From the NCBI GenBank assembly GCA_902363395.1, contig CABIZZ010000001.1, forward strand, positions 1,054,001 through 1,118,000: 64,000 nt of DNA, written 5' to 3'. The DNA is from Streptococcaceae bacterium. GTDB taxonomy: Bacteria > Bacillota > Bacilli > Lactobacillales > Streptococcaceae. Shown here piece by piece: positions 46,005 through 56,100 of this stretch. Position numbers and translations under genes: made by a program. Under the pieces are notes generated by a model that had not been told where the DNA came from, did not search any database, and saw only the letters and a program-made list of their open reading frames with translations. The stretch's first letter is position 1. The number at the start of each line of letters is the position of its first letter.

Positions 46005-47387
46005 TTACTCAACTTCTGGCATTTGGCGCACATCGACAAAGCGACCGGCGATCGCTGCTGCAGCGGCCATTGCTGGGCTACAGAGATGGGTCTTGGCCCC
46101 AAATCCTTGGCGGTCTTCAAAGTTCCGGTTGCTAGTAGAGGCACAGTGGACGCCATCCGGCACCTTGTCTGGATTCATTCCTAGACACATGGAGCAACCT
46201 GGATCACGCCATTCAAAGCCAGCTTCCATAAAGATCTTATCTAAGCCCATTTTCTCCGCTGCTCGTTTGACAGGACGAGAACCTGGAACGACGATGGCGG
46301 TCAAATTTGGGGCAATTTTCTTCCCTTCTACGAAACGGGCAGCCAGCTGTAAATCGCTGAGTCGGGCATTGGTACAAGATCCGATAAAGATATAGCCCAA
46401 CTCGATGTCTGAAGCCTTTTGACCTGGTTGGAGATCCATGTAGGCATAGGCCCGTTCATCATTCATATCCCGAATTTCTGGAAAGGTTGTTTCCACGTCG
46501 ACTCCCATAGAAGGGTTGGTCCCCCAGGTCACCATGGGTGCCAACTGGGATACATCGATGGTGATGACTCTATCATATGTCGCATCGTTGTCACTGACCA
46601 GGGACTGCCAATCGGATACTGCAGCTTCAAAATCTTTTGGCACACATTCACGTCCACGGAGATAGTCAAAAGTCGTCTCATCTGGATTCATAATCCCCAT
46701 CTTAGAGCCGAATTCAATGGACATATTGCAGATGGTCATCCGCTCTTCCATGGTGAGGCTATCGATTGCTTCCCCTCTATATTCGACCACATGACCAACC
46801 CCACAGGCTACGCCATAACGAGCAATCAAGGCCAAAATATAGTCCTTGGCATAAATCCCCTTTTGAGGTTTTCCAGTAAACTCGACCAAGAGTTTCTTCG
46901 GTTTGACCTGCCAGATGGTCTGAGTCGCAAAGACATGCTCCACCTCACTGGTCCCAATCCCAAAGGCAATGGCACCGAAAGCCCCATGGGTCGCCGTATG
47001 GCTATCTCCACAGACAATGAACTTTCCAGGCTGGGTCCGTCCTGTTTCAGGACCAACCATGTGAACGATTCCCTGTTTTTCTGAACCATGACCTGCATGA
47101 TCGATCCCAAAGTCCTTGACATTTTCAGCTAATTTATCAATCTGAGCCTTAGAAATCACATCCCGAATATCATAAATATTAACAGTTGGGACATTGTGAT
47201 CAAAGGTTCCAAAGGTTAAATCTGGTCTCCGAACCTTTCTACCAGTGTCTCTAAGCCCTTGAAAAGCCTGGGGACTGGTCACCTCGTGGATATAGTGTTG
47301 GTCCACATACATGAGTTGGGGCTGGCCTTCCTCACCGGTCACTACATGCCGTTCCCAGATTTTATCAAAAATTGATTTTCCTGCCAT
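46005..47387 (-). CDS. leuC: 3-isopropylmalate dehydratase large subunit
   Basis: LeuC, 460 residues, an aconitase-type [4Fe-4S] subunit. Cluster ligands are in [13 protein letters not shown] (about 340) and [12 protein letters not shown] (about 403-414). Other conserved parts are [20 protein letters not shown] (about 131) and [11 protein letters not shown] (about 58). The start at [12 protein letters not shown] (47387) has GGAGGTAAGG directly upstream; an ATG four codons earlier lies inside that site. It follows the DUF1294 gene by a few nucleotides. Confidence 0.97.
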   Translation of the reverse strand: MAGKSIFDKIWERHVVTGEEGQPQLMYVDQHYIHEVTSPQAFQGLRDTGRKVRRPDLTFGTFDHNVPTVNIYDIRDVISKAQIDKLAENVKDFGIDHAGHGSEKQGIVHMVGPETGRTQPGKFIVCGDSHTATHGAFGAIAFGIGTSEVEHVFATQTIWQVKPKKLLVEFTGKPQKGIYAKDYILALIARYGVACGVGHVVEYRGEAIDSLTMEERMTICNMSIEFGSKMGIMNPDETTFDYLRGRECVPKDFEAAVSDWQSLVSDNDATYDRVITIDVSQLAPMVTWGTNPSMGVDVETTFPEIRDMNDERAYAYMDLQPGQKASDIELGYIFIGSCTNARLSDLQLAARFVEGKKIAPNLTAIVVPGSRPVKRAAEKMGLDKIFMEAGFEWRDPGCSMCLGMNPDKVPDGVHCASTSNRNFEDRQGFGAKTHLCSPAMAAAAAIAGRFVDVRQMPEVE

Positions 47388-47389
47388 CC

Positions 47390-47659
47390 TTACCTCCATA
47401 AAGCGTAGAGTGTGTAAAGTGTGAGAAGGGTTCCTAAGAGCCAGGTGACCTTAAAATACCACTTCTGTGTCTTGTGATGAAAGAGTAGCCCTCCTATCCA
47501 GGCTCCTAGCCCTCCAACTGCAAAAGCATAAAAGAGCAAGGTCTTTTCTGGTATCCGCCAGGCATTTCTTTTGGCCTTTTCCTTATCAACTCCGTAGAGA
47601 ATCCCTACGAAGAAATTCCAAAGAAGGATCAAGCCAGTAATCATTCCTTTTACACTCAT
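47390..47659 (-). CDS. DUF1294 membrane protein
   Basis: An 89-residue DUF1294 protein with three membrane helices. The signature is seen as [20 protein letters not shown] (about 23-42), [21 protein letters not shown] (about 49-69). It overlaps leuB by ATGA and ends a few bases before leuC, so it is embedded in the leu operon. Nothing in leucine synthesis needs a membrane protein; the link may be only transcriptional. Function unknown. Confidence 0.85.
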   Translation of the reverse strand: MSVKGMITGLILLWNFFVGILYGVDKEKAKRNAWRIPEKTLLFYAFAVGGLGAWIGGLLFHHKTQKWYFKVTWLLGTLLTLYTLYALWR

Positions 47660-48693
47660 AAGCGTTTTATAATCTCTTCTGTCATTTCTTTTGTCGAAGC
47701 ACTGCCTCCTAGGTCTCTCGTAAAGATCCCTGCAGCAAGAGTCGCTTCGACTGCTTTTTCAATGCGGTTAGCATCTTCTTCTCGATCAAAACTTTCTCGC
47801 ATCATCATGGCAACAGAGAGGATCATCGAGACTGGATTCGCCACGCCTTGACCTGCAATATCTGGAGCCGATCCATGGATTGGCTCATACATGCTCGGAC
47901 CCGACTCTGAATGGCTAGCCGATGGCATAACCCCAAGAGTGCCAGACAAGACACTAGACTCGTCTGAAAGGATATCACCAAAGAGGTTTTCCGTCACGAT
48001 GACATCAAAGCGAGAAGGATTGGTAATCATGAGCATGGCTGCTGAGTCTACCAACTGGTGCTCCAAGGTCACATCCGGGAAGTCTTGAGCCACTCGATCA
48101 GCTACTCTTCTCCAAAGCTTAGAGGTTGCGAGAACATTTTGCTTATCAATGCTGGTGACTTTCTTGCGACGGCCACGCGCAATCTCAAAAGCCTTCCGCA
48201 CGATTCGCTCTACTTCTTCAACTGAGTAGTCGTTGATATCCCGTGCTTGATTTTCTTCTAAGATATGCTCTCCAAAGTAGATCCCGCCGGTGAGCTCGCG
48301 GACCACTACGAAGTCTACACCATGGATGCGCTCCTCCTTCAATGGAGAGAGGTGCTTGAGGGCATCGTAGATTTTGACCGGACGAATGTTGGCATAAAGG
48401 TTAAGCTCCTTACGAAGAGCTAACAAGCCTTGCTCCGGACGAATCGGTGCTTGGTCATACTGAGGGCTTCCGATAGCCGCTAAGAGAATGGCATCCGCTT
48501 CCTTTGCAGCTTCTAGAGTAGAAGCTGGCAGAGGATGACCAGCCGCATCAATCCCTGCTCCCCCAAATGGATGAGCTTGGACCGAATAGTCAAAATTTGT
48601 TTTTTCTGCCACTGCTTTCAGTACGGACAGGCCAGCCTCCATGATCTCTGGTCCAATCCCGTCTCCAGCTAGAGCAACAATCTTCTTCGTCAT
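47656..48693 (-). CDS. leuB: 3-isopropylmalate dehydrogenase
   Basis: LeuB, 345 residues, oxidatively decarboxylates 3-isopropylmalate to 2-oxoisocaproate with NAD. N-terminal IVALAGDGIGPEIMEAGL (about 5-22); RELTGGIYFGEH near 131; substrate/metal residues in VTENLFGDILSDESSVLSG near 231; EPIHGSAPDIAGQGVANPV near 268. Between leuA (11 nt) and DUF1294 (4-nt overlap) in the operon. Length typical. Confidence 0.97.
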   Translation of the reverse strand: MTKKIVALAGDGIGPEIMEAGLSVLKAVAEKTNFDYSVQAHPFGGAGIDAAGHPLPASTLEAAKEADAILLAAIGSPQYDQAPIRPEQGLLALRKELNLYANIRPVKIYDALKHLSPLKEERIHGVDFVVVRELTGGIYFGEHILEENQARDINDYSVEEVERIVRKAFEIARGRRKKVTSIDKQNVLATSKLWRRVADRVAQDFPDVTLEHQLVDSAAMLMITNPSRFDVIVTENLFGDILSDESSVLSGTLGVMPSASHSESGPSMYEPIHGSAPDIAGQGVANPVSMILSVAMMMRESFDREEDANRIEKAVEATLAAGIFTRDLGGSASTKEMTEEIIKRL

Positions 48694-48704
48694 AGTGTTC
48701 TCCT

Positions 48705-50267
48705 TTAGGCATCTGGTAGATCACGATAGGATACAATGTGACCGATCTCTCCAGCATTCTCTTTTTGCACCAAGGTATTGGCATTGATATAGGCAATCGC
48801 TGACGCCTTCAATACGTCAAAGTCTAAACCAGAAGCATTAAATATGGTATCCGTCGCTTCGTTTTCAACAGTGACCAGCACACGCGCTTGGGCATCAATT
48901 CCATCTGTCACCGCATCAATGGTGTAGGAAGTCAGACGAACTTCTTGGTGGAAGAATTGATCAATAGCGTTAAAGATTGCTTCCACTGAACCTTGACCTT
49001 TTGCAAGGTATTCAAGAATTTCACCATCTTCATTTTTCAGACTGACTGCTGCAGTGATGCTTTCATCTTCATTGGTTGTGAGGCGAAGATCATCAAAGTG
49101 GAAGCCTTCTGGATTTTCCACTGCTGTACCGGCAACAAGGGCGCGGATATCGGCATCAGTGATCTCGTGTTTCTTGTCTGCCAGAGATTTGAACTTAGCA
49201 AACAATGGCTGGATGTCTTCTTCTGTGAATTCCAGTCCCAACTCATGCAGTTTTTCGACAAAGGCATGGCGACCAGACAATTTTCCAAGAGGGAGGCTAT
49301 TGCTCTTAACCCCCACCAACTCAGGGGTGATGATTTCATAGGTAAGAGGATTCTTAAGAACTCCATCTTGGTGAATCCCTGACTCGTGCGAGAAGGCATT
49401 GCCACCAACAACCGCCTTGTTTTTAGGAATTGGAATCCCAGAGTAACGAGAGACTAACTCAGAGGTGTTGATGGTTTCATTAAGAACAATCGGACTCTCC
49501 ACTTGGAAATAGTCTTCGCGAATATTAAGAGCGACCGCTACTTCTTCAAGTGCCGCATTGCCTGCCCGTTCCCCGATGCCATTGATGGTTCCTTCGACAC
49601 GACCAGCTCCATTCTTGACAGCGGCGAGGCTATTAGCGACTGCCATTCCCAGATCATCATGGCAATGAGGGGAATAGATAATCTCACGGTCTGTCTTGAC
49701 ATGGTCAATCAAGTATTTGAAAATAGCTCCGTACTCTGCTGGTGTCGTGAAACCGACTGTATCAGGAATATTGATGTAGCTAGCCCCTGCATCGACCGCA
49801 GTCTGGACGACTTGCAAGAGGAAGTCCAACTCCGTCCGTGTCGCATCTTCGGGTGAGAATTCAACAACTTCAAACTTAGAACGCGCATAAGAAACATGCT
49901 CTTTGATGGCTTCAAGAATTTCTTCCTTGGTTTTGTTAAGTTTAAACTCCCGGTGGATCGGACTGGTTGCGATAAAGACGTGAACTTGCGGATACTTGGC
50001 ATCTTTCAAGGCTTCATAGCAAGCATCGATATCGGATTTAACGGAGCGAGCCAAACCTGTCACGGCTGTCTTGGTCAAGACCTTTGCAATCTCCTGCACA
50101 GCTGTGAAGGAATCCGGACTGGCTGCAGGAAAACCTGCTTCAATAGCAGAAATGCCCCATTTTTCCAATTGCTTGGCAATGGCAATCTTTTCTTTAATGG
50201 AGAAATTGACTCCTGGAGTCTGTTCACCATCCCGAAGACTGGTATCTAAAAATTCAACTTTACGCAT
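48705..50267 (-). CDS. leuA: 2-isopropylmalate synthase
   Basis: LeuA, 520 residues, the committed step of leucine synthesis (2-oxoisovalerate plus acetyl-CoA). The catalytic barrel begins [20 protein letters not shown] (3-22), with [15 protein letters not shown] near 163 and [18 protein letters not shown] near 199. [21 protein letters not shown] follows. The C-terminal regulatory domain (about 390-520) is present, so leucine feedback is expected. First gene of leuA-leuB-DUF1294-leuC-leuD, behind an attenuator with a leucine leader peptide. Confidence 0.97.
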   Translation of the reverse strand: MRKVEFLDTSLRDGEQTPGVNFSIKEKIAIAKQLEKWGISAIEAGFPAASPDSFTAVQEIAKVLTKTAVTGLARSVKSDIDACYEALKDAKYPQVHVFIATSPIHREFKLNKTKEEILEAIKEHVSYARSKFEVVEFSPEDATRTELDFLLQVVQTAVDAGASYINIPDTVGFTTPAEYGAIFKYLIDHVKTDREIIYSPHCHDDLGMAVANSLAAVKNGAGRVEGTINGIGERAGNAALEEVAVALNIREDYFQVESPIVLNETINTSELVSRYSGIPIPKNKAVVGGNAFSHESGIHQDGVLKNPLTYEIITPELVGVKSNSLPLGKLSGRHAFVEKLHELGLEFTEEDIQPLFAKFKSLADKKHEITDADIRALVAGTAVENPEGFHFDDLRLTTNEDESITAAVSLKNEDGEILEYLAKGQGSVEAIFNAIDQFFHQEVRLTSYTIDAVTDGIDAQARVLVTVENEATDTIFNASGLDFDVLKASAIAYINANTLVQKENAGEIGHIVSYRDLPDA

Positions 50268-50302
50268 AGGGTCTCCTCTTTTCTAAACATAGTGAATAAA
50301 AT

Positions 50303-50338
50303 AAAAACATCTCGCCAGTTACCTAAGCGAGATGTTTT
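50303..50338 (-). terminator. Attenuator terminator of the leu operon
   Basis: Minus strand: AAAACATCTCGC, 11-nt loop, GCGAGATGTTTT, then TATTTTA. The 12-bp perfect stem lies between the leader peptide and leuA. Upstream segments can pair in other ways (GGGCTAGTGC with GCATTAGTCC), as expected for an attenuator. Confidence 0.85.
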
Positions 50339-50381
50339 GTTACTCCCGCTTGGTAAGCCAAACAGGACTAATGCTTTTGCA

Positions 50382-50435
50382 CTAGCCCGAGTACCTCAAC
50401 AACAAAGCAAATTGAATAAACTTAGCTGTTTTCAT
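50382..50435 (-). CDS. leu operon leader peptide
   Basis: A 17-codon frame on the minus strand: MKTAKFIQFALLLRYSG, stop. Three consecutive TTG leucine codons sit in its second half. AAAGGAG lies 10 nt before the ATG. It ends at a stem-forming region that precedes the leu terminator. This is the layout of classical leucine attenuation: stalling at leucine codons would change the downstream pairing. Too short for ordinary gene finding. Confidence 0.8.
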   Translation of the reverse strand: MKTAKFIQFALLLRYSG

Positions 50436-50471
50436 GTTTGACTTTCTCCTTTGATTGATGTCTTGTTTAGT

Positions 50472-50500
50472 ATTTTAGCATAGGGAAAATTGAATGTCAA
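50472..50500 (-). promoter_or_regulatory. Promoter of the leu operon
   Basis: Minus strand: TTGACA (50495-50500), a 17-nt spacer, TAAAAT (50472-50477), with TGC directly before the -10 (extended -10). A start site near 50465 gives a leader of about 200 nt. Confidence 0.8.
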
Positions 50501-50540
50501 GAATTTTCTACAATATTCTGAATTTTTTGAATAGAAACAA

Positions 50541-50573
50541 AATAAAGGCGAAAGTCGCTTTCTTACTTTCGCC
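50541..50573 (-). terminator. Terminator of ypmS
   Basis: Minus strand: GGCGAAAGT, 9-nt loop, ACTTTCGCC, then TTTATTTT. Confidence 0.85.
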
Positions 50574-50581
50574 TGATCTTC

Positions 50582-51238
50582 TTATTTTTTCCTGTAGAGA
50601 TCAAAGATGATTTGATCATTGTATAGGTCAATGGTATTGGCCTTGACATAGAAATCCATATCATTTTTAATCTTAGCAAGCTCGATCTTGATCGTCGCTT
50701 CTTTGCTATCAATTTTTACAAAGTCGGGTAGATCCTTGTTTGTAGACAGCACCTGCATCACGGTCTTCTTAGGAAGTTTCAAGGTCCCAACTGAAAAATC
50801 CTTGAGGGTCAGGAGGATACTCCCATCCTCTAGCTTACTTGGCTGGAAATAGATATAGAGCGGGTACTCCTTTCCTAAAAAGTCCATCTTCCCCTCTAGT
50901 AACATCTGTTGGTTGTCTGCATACAGTTGATAATCACTCAAATGATAACTTTTAAGCATGACCTTGATGGTTTCATTTAGTTGAGCCCTAGTTGTGGTCA
51001 TACTGCCGATCTTGACATCTCCTCCTTGGCTAGGAGTCTGTAGTTGCCGGACATCCTCTCGTACCGTTGAGAAACGAGTCCATACGACTAGACTTGTTGC
51101 CAGCAAGAAACTGACCAAGCCTAGAAAGAGCCATTTCCAGATGTTAATCGGCGTTTTTTCTCGTCTCTCCTTAAAATGAGGTCCTGTGGTTGGTGGCTTA
51201 ACCTTCTTCTCACTCGAACCATTTTTTCTCAGTTGCAT
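50582..51238 (-). CDS. YpmS family (DUF2140) protein
   Basis: A 218-residue YpmS-type protein. A basic cytoplasmic head (about 1-32) precedes one membrane helix (WKWLFLGLVSFLLATSLVVW, about 34-53). The extracellular part contains TTRAQLNETIKVMLKSYHL and EGKMDFLGKEYPLYIYFQP, typical of the family. It overlaps the GDSL hydrolase gene by 29 nt; ypmR-ypmS-like pairs are conserved in Firmicutes. GGAG lies before the ATG. Function unknown, probably at the cell envelope. Confidence 0.85.
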   Translation of the reverse strand: MQLRKNGSSEKKVKPPTTGPHFKERREKTPINIWKWLFLGLVSFLLATSLVVWTRFSTVREDVRQLQTPSQGGDVKIGSMTTTRAQLNETIKVMLKSYHLSDYQLYADNQQMLLEGKMDFLGKEYPLYIYFQPSKLEDGSILLTLKDFSVGTLKLPKKTVMQVLSTNKDLPDFVKIDSKEATIKIELAKIKNDMDFYVKANTIDLYNDQIIFDLYRKK

Positions 51239-52049
51239 GTATTTTCTCCAGTACAGCTTCTTTCATGATCTCATAGCCAGTATTATTGGGATGGAAACTA
51301 TCCTCATCATACAAGGCATCATTGGTCACAGTCTCTTTTCCTAATTCGGATTCTGTCACCCCACTCTTGCCATCAATGCCCTTATAGAGGAGGTCATTGA
51401 TCGGAACAAAGTAGACGCCTTGATAGGCAGAGAGGGTCTCCTCCGTTCTTTGGTTCCACTGATCGACAAGGGTCTGCAATTCCGTTAGATCGGGGAAATT
51501 TAGATATAAGGGATTATAGATTCCCACCACGTAAACGGGTAAATCCGGGTTGTCCTTGCGGGCCAATTCGATAATCTGTTTGAGATTTTTCTCATAGGTC
51601 TTCGATGCTTTTTCGAAGCGGTCCAGATCTAAGTTACTGGTATCCTCAAGAATGGCCTTTCGCAGGTCATTGCCCCCGACAGTAATGGTCAGTAACTGAG
51701 CCTGCTTCAGGTCCTTTCCAATCTCCTTTTTCTCCTGCATGCGTGACAAAATTTGACCGCTCGTGTTGCCAGAGACACCATAGTTGATCGCTTTGAATTC
51801 AAGACCGGATTCATTGGTCAAACTCTGAGCGAGCAGAGGGACAAAACCTCCTTGATTGGTGCTATCTCCTACGCCTTTAGTCAAGGAATCCCCAATCGCT
51901 ACATAGGTGACTACCTTCTTTTTGGCACTTGCTGACGGTTTGGTCATCACTGGTTCTGCCGAAGGAAGGAGCCAATTGACCAGAAAAAAGCAGACCAGAA
52001 AAGTGACCAAACAATACAAGATCATCTCTAGTATTTTTCTACTATTCAT
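51210..52049 (-). CDS. SGNH/GDSL hydrolase (YpmR-like)
   Basis: A 279-residue exported or membrane-anchored esterase-like enzyme. An N-terminal helix (MILYCLVTFLVCFFLVNWLL, 9-28) anchors or exports it. Catalytic blocks: VAIGDSLTKGVGDSTNQGGF (Ser block, about 50), NYGVSGNTSGQIL (Gly), TVGGNDLRKA (Asn), and DEDSFHPNNTGYEIM (Asp/His) near the C-terminus. Lipid, acyl or glycan esters are possible substrates. GAGGAG precedes the ATG. Confidence 0.88.
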   Translation of the reverse strand: MNSRKILEMILYCLVTFLVCFFLVNWLLPSAEPVMTKPSASAKKKVVTYVAIGDSLTKGVGDSTNQGGFVPLLAQSLTNESGLEFKAINYGVSGNTSGQILSRMQEKKEIGKDLKQAQLLTITVGGNDLRKAILEDTSNLDLDRFEKASKTYEKNLKQIIELARKDNPDLPVYVVGIYNPLYLNFPDLTELQTLVDQWNQRTEETLSAYQGVYFVPINDLLYKGIDGKSGVTESELGKETVTNDALYDEDSFHPNNTGYEIMKEAVLEKIHATEKKWFE

Positions 52050-52102
52050 ATACTCCTCATTCGTCCAGCTTTCAATTTGACTTTCTTATTTTTAAGTCAG
52101 GT

Positions 52103-53371
52103 TTAGGCTTGGTAGACAATCTTGCCCTGGCAGATAGTATAGGCCACCTGTCCCTTGAGGGATTCACCAACAAACGGTGAATTAGCTGCCTTAGAAGCAA
52201 AATGATCAGACACTAAACGGTCAGCATCCGGATCAAAGATCACAATATCTGCTGGTCCACCGACTTCCAAATAACCCGCTTCAAAGTTATATAATTTAGC
52301 GGGATTATAGGTCATTTTTTCTAAGAGTTCCATCAAGCTGAGCTCTCCTGCATGGACCAAATAGGTCAAACCAAGCGATAAAGATGTCTCTAATCCTGTC
52401 ATGCCGGAAGGAGCCTTGGTGATATCGGCTACGTTCTTTTCATCCGCATGATGAGGCGCGTGGTCTGTCGCGATTACGGTAATGACTCCTGACTTCAATC
52501 CTTCGATGACTGCACGACGATCTTCTTCCCGACGAAGAGGCGGATTCATTTTGGCATTGCTTCCCTTAGATAGCAAGAGGTCTTCAGTCTTAGAGAAATG
52601 CTGAGGAGCTACTTCTGCTGTAACAGGAGCGCCGATCGCTTGGGCAAACTCGACAACCTTGACACTCTCTGCTTTAGAGAGGTGTTGGATGTGGAGGTGG
52701 CCACCTGTCGCATGAGCAATCATAGCATCCCGCGCTGCCATAGAATATTCTGCCACACCAGTGGCTCCGCAAACCTTGAAGTGCTCCCGAGCAATGTGCT
52801 CATTGAGTCCCAGAATGCCGTTCAACTCTGGATCTTCTTCGTGGAGACTAATGAAGGTCCCCAGACGTTTGGCTTCTTCCAAGGCCTGACGGACTACCTT
52901 GGTACTTTGCAACGGGATCCCATCATCTGAGAAACCGACAGCTCCAGCCTGTAGCAAGCCTTCAAAGTCAGTGAGATGTTGGCCATCAAAGTTCTTGGTA
53001 ACCGTCGCAACGGTCTTGACATGAATGGCTTCCTTAGCAGCAGAATCCAAGACTTCTTTTAAAGTCTCGACATCCGAGATGGTTGGAGTGGTATTGGCCA
53101 TCATGACAACTGTGGTAAAACCACCAGCTGCAGCAGCCAGAGCTCCAGTATGAATATCTTCCTTGTGGGTCTGACCTGGTTCCCGGAAGTGAACGTGAAT
53201 GTCCACCAAACCTGGCGCTACCACCTTGCCACTCGCATCGATAACTTGGGCTCCCTCATAAGAAAGAGATGGACCTATTTCCACAATTTTCCCCTGATCT
53301 ACCAAAAAATCACATACTTGGTCCAAACCAGTTTTCGGATCCATTACCCGACCATTTTTAATGACTAACAT
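52103..53371 (-). CDS. pyrC: Dihydroorotase
   Basis: PyrC (class I), 422 residues, closes carbamoyl aspartate to dihydroorotate. Zinc motif [19 protein letters not shown] (about 56-74), [15 protein letters not shown] (about 229), and [13 protein letters not shown] (about 302) supply metal ligands. N-terminal [14 protein letters not shown] is the usual strand start. It lies at the head of a pyrC-mutX-ung run in reverse order (ung is upstream). It has no PyrR leader of its own here, unlike pyrF and pyrK. Confidence 0.96.
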   Translation of the reverse strand: MLVIKNGRVMDPKTGLDQVCDFLVDQGKIVEIGPSLSYEGAQVIDASGKVVAPGLVDIHVHFREPGQTHKEDIHTGALAAAAGGFTTVVMMANTTPTISDVETLKEVLDSAAKEAIHVKTVATVTKNFDGQHLTDFEGLLQAGAVGFSDDGIPLQSTKVVRQALEEAKRLGTFISLHEEDPELNGILGLNEHIAREHFKVCGATGVAEYSMAARDAMIAHATGGHLHIQHLSKAESVKVVEFAQAIGAPVTAEVAPQHFSKTEDLLLSKGSNAKMNPPLRREEDRRAVIEGLKSGVITVIATDHAPHHADEKNVADITKAPSGMTGLETSLSLGLTYLVHAGELSLMELLEKMTYNPAKLYNFEAGYLEVGGPADIVIFDPDADRLVSDHFASKAANSPFVGESLKGQVAYTICQGKIVYQA

Positions 53372-53382
53372 CTTCTACTCCT

Positions 53383-53847
53383 TTATTCATAGAAATCAAC
53401 ATGGGTCTCTAGCAAGCGATCCCCATCATAGCGGAACATAGCTGAAAAGAAGGGTTTATCCTCCAAGAGCCACTCGACAAAAGTGTGGTCCCCTTCCCAA
53501 GTTGGCTTACTTAAGACTTGATCATAAGGCACCCACTCCAGTGTCCCTTCGTTACACTCGATGAGCTCCCCTTCAAATTCGGTCACCTTGAAGACATAGG
53601 TGTACCAGTCCAGGTCAGGTGTAAATTCAGGGAAGGTGATAATTCCTTTTAGAACTGGCTTAGCAACTAGACCCGTTTCTTCAAGGATTTCCCTAGCAGC
53701 ACACTCTTGAGGAGTTTCCCCGCGTTCTAATTTTCCACCAACTCCGATCCATTTTCCTTCATGGACATCATTGGGCTTTTTATTGCGATGAAGCATCAAA
53801 AACGCTTCTCCATTATCGATATAGCAAATTGTAGCTAACTGTGGCAT
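53383..53847 (-). CDS. mutX: Nudix hydrolase, 8-oxo-dGTP diphosphatase type
   Basis: A 154-residue Nudix enzyme. The Nudix box reads GGKLERGETPQECAAREILEETG (about 37-59), quoted here as GGKLERGETPQE and CAAREILEETG, fitting Gx5Ex7REUxEExGU. TICYIDNGEAFLMLHRNKKP leads in. It resembles streptococcal MutX, which removes 8-oxo-dGTP. It sits 11 nt before pyrC and 26 nt after ung, a coherent context with other oxidised-base repair genes. Confidence 0.88.
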   Translation of the reverse strand: MPQLATICYIDNGEAFLMLHRNKKPNDVHEGKWIGVGGKLERGETPQECAAREILEETGLVAKPVLKGIITFPEFTPDLDWYTYVFKVTEFEGELIECNEGTLEWVPYDQVLSKPTWEGDHTFVEWLLEDKPFFSAMFRYDGDRLLETHVDFYE

Positions 53848-53873
53848 TATTTCTTCTTTCTATTTTCCTAACT

Positions 53874-54524
53874 TCACAGCCAATCAATCGGCTCGCGACC
53901 CATCTCCTTTAAATAAGCGTTAGCCCTTGAAAAAGGACGGGAGCCAAAGAAACCGCGATAGGCCGATAAGGGACTGGGATGGGCACTTTCAATAATCAAG
54001 TGTTTGCTTGCATCAATCAAAGACTTCTTCTTCCGAGCATAGGCACCCCACAGAATAAAGACAACATGCTCATCCTCTTGGCTGACTAGGCGAATAACTG
54101 CATCTGTAAATTCTTCCCAAATCAGGCCAGCGTGCCCATTGGCCTTGCTAGCAGGTACCGTCAGACAGGCATTAAGTAAGAGAACCCCTTGCTCTGCCCA
54201 AGGTGTCAAGTCATGGGAAGGCTTAAGCCCCACATCTTCCGCCAACTCCTTTAAAATGTTTTGCAAGGATGGAGGTGCTGGGATGTCATCCGGTACAGAA
54301 AAGCTGAGCCCCTGCGCTTGACTAGGACCGTGATAGGGATCCTGACCCAGAATCACAACCTTAACCTCTTCCAGATTCGTTGTCTTTAAGGCCTGAAAAA
54401 CCTTTTCACGAGGTGGGTAGATGGTCCCTGATGCATAGACCTGATCTAAAAATTGATTGATTTGCTTAAAGTAGCCCTCTGGAAGCTGCTCCTTAAGCAA
54501 TTGGTGCCATCTTGAATGTTCCAT
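53874..54524 (-). CDS. ung: Uracil-DNA glycosylase
   Basis: Ung family 1, 216 residues, excises uracil from DNA. Motif [21 protein letters not shown] (about 56-75) contains the catalytic Asp; motif B is [20 protein letters not shown] (about 179-198). [10 protein letters not shown] near 115 is the uracil-binding strand. Length is normal. Same direction as mutX and pyrC, 25 nt after the glycosyltransferase gene. Confidence 0.97.
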   Translation of the reverse strand: MEHSRWHQLLKEQLPEGYFKQINQFLDQVYASGTIYPPREKVFQALKTTNLEEVKVVILGQDPYHGPSQAQGLSFSVPDDIPAPPSLQNILKELAEDVGLKPSHDLTPWAEQGVLLLNACLTVPASKANGHAGLIWEEFTDAVIRLVSQEDEHVVFILWGAYARKKKSLIDASKHLIIESAHPSPLSAYRGFFGSRPFSRANAYLKEMGREPIDWL

Positions 54525-54549
54525 CGCTTCTCCTTACAGCATAAAATAA

Positions 54550-56061
54550 TTAACCGTTCTCTTGGGATTTCCTTGGACCAGCAGCCAAACCAATAGAGGC
54601 TAACAAGAGAATTTGTGGTAGAAATTGGATCAGATAACGAGTCTTGCCACCTTCAAAGATGGTCAAAAAGAGAAGACCACCAAAGACAGCAAGCGATAGG
54701 AAGTGGAATTCGTCATCGTTCTTCTTCTTGAGATAGACTAGAACTAGGCCAGCCGCCATCACAATCCAAACCAACTGTTTGACGAACTCATAAAAACGGT
54801 ACTGAGGACGATCTGTACTTAAGAAGTAGGTACGAATCCATTTGGCAACTGGTAAATCCTTGGTATAAGGCTCGTAAAGAGGGTTAATGACCGGAGTCTT
54901 TTCGTATTCAACATCCCGATAGAGCCAACCAAGTGTCCCTTCTGCCACTGTCAAGGATTGCTTTGTATAAAGATGTCCCAGGAGTCCAATCGGACCATAT
55001 TCCTTCAAGCGCCGTTTGATTTCTTTCATGATATATTCGTTCTTGAACATCCCATTATTGTACTCGTCTCGCTTATCTTCATCGACATATTTCAAGAGAC
55101 CCTCTTTCATATCTGCTTGGTTGTGACCAATATCCGTCAAGCCCAAGTTAATAAACAAGAGCGGTCCTTTAGCCAGACCTTCCCCTTTTAAAATAGGAAC
55201 AGCCGTTTGGTGTTTGACAGCTGTATTCAGAGCTCCAAAGACCAGACCGGTTGATAAAAGGGTTAAAGCAAAGACTTTTCCAAAGACCTTCCACTGCCCT
55301 TTAAAGAAGAGGACCATCCAAAAGGCCATCACGACAATAATAGTCGTCGGACGGATCAGCATAGTAAGCCCTGATAAGAGGCCAAGCCACAAGGATGTTT
55401 TCCATTGTGCACCACTGTCGCCCCCTTTTAAGAGATCCAAGGCTAGCCCTAATTGCAAGGCGATGAGAGGAAGAGGCGGAATGTCCGTGTACATGGAGTA
55501 AAAATAAGGCGAGTAACAGATTAAGACCACATAGAGCGTATACACCCAGTCTGCTACTTTTTGGTCATAATGTTTCAGCCCTAAACGATACAAGAAGATA
55601 GCTCCTGCATTCACAAATACTATGTTGAGAATCTGCATGACCCAGAGGCCTGCCCCACCAAAGATTTGGTAGAAAAAGCGTTCGTACAAGAACAAGGGAA
55701 GGTTATTGGGATTCCGGCTCAGGTAGCTAGAAATGGAGGACTCTTTTAGAAGGCCAAAGGCTCCCGTATAGACAACTGCAGCATCCCGACGGATAAAGAG
55801 TTCCGCAGACAGCATAAAAACAATCTGAACCAGAATCGCTCCCAGCATCAATCCAGTCTTGTGTTTCATCAACCAGGCAAAGGCTCTTTTGAGATAGGAG
55901 CGACCAAGATAAGCTAGGAGAAAGACAAGTCCCCCAACTACAAGTCCCCATCCCGAAATATCTTTTAGGTAGACGACACTAATGACAAACCAGTGCACCA
56001 TCAGGAGCAACATGACCAGATGGAGCAATCCAAATAAGATATTTTTACTTTTTACTAACAT
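54550..56061 (-). CDS. Polytopic membrane glycosyltransferase (GT-C type)
   Basis: A 503-residue protein with about eleven membrane helices. An early extracellular loop carries ELFIRRDAAVVYTGAFGLL, and PNNLPLFLYERFFYQIFGG follows. MLIRPTTIIVVMAFWMV near 230 resembles mid-protein segments of GT-C (PMT/ArnT-like) enzymes, which use lipid-linked sugars outside the membrane. It is similar in outline to the family found with exosortase-like XrtG, but no such gene is in view. Acceptor and sugar unknown. Upstream of ung in the same direction. Confidence 0.72.
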   Translation of the reverse strand: MLVKSKNILFGLLHLVMLLLMVHWFVISVVYLKDISGWGLVVGGLVFLLAYLGRSYLKRAFAWLMKHKTGLMLGAILVQIVFMLSAELFIRRDAAVVYTGAFGLLKESSISSYLSRNPNNLPLFLYERFFYQIFGGAGLWVMQILNIVFVNAGAIFLYRLGLKHYDQKVADWVYTLYVVLICYSPYFYSMYTDIPPLPLIALQLGLALDLLKGGDSGAQWKTSLWLGLLSGLTMLIRPTTIIVVMAFWMVLFFKGQWKVFGKVFALTLLSTGLVFGALNTAVKHQTAVPILKGEGLAKGPLLFINLGLTDIGHNQADMKEGLLKYVDEDKRDEYNNGMFKNEYIMKEIKRRLKEYGPIGLLGHLYTKQSLTVAEGTLGWLYRDVEYEKTPVINPLYEPYTKDLPVAKWIRTYFLSTDRPQYRFYEFVKQLVWIVMAAGLVLVYLKKKNDDEFHFLSLAVFGGLLFLTIFEGGKTRYLIQFLPQILLLASIGLAAGPRKSQENG

Positions 56062-56100
56062 AGCTCCATTATAGCAAAAAAATAGTGATTTAGCTGGTTT

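Noticed and set aside
46419..47084. Open frame of 221 codons antisense to leuC
   Set aside because: A shadow of the conserved leuC reading frame with no promoter or start context.
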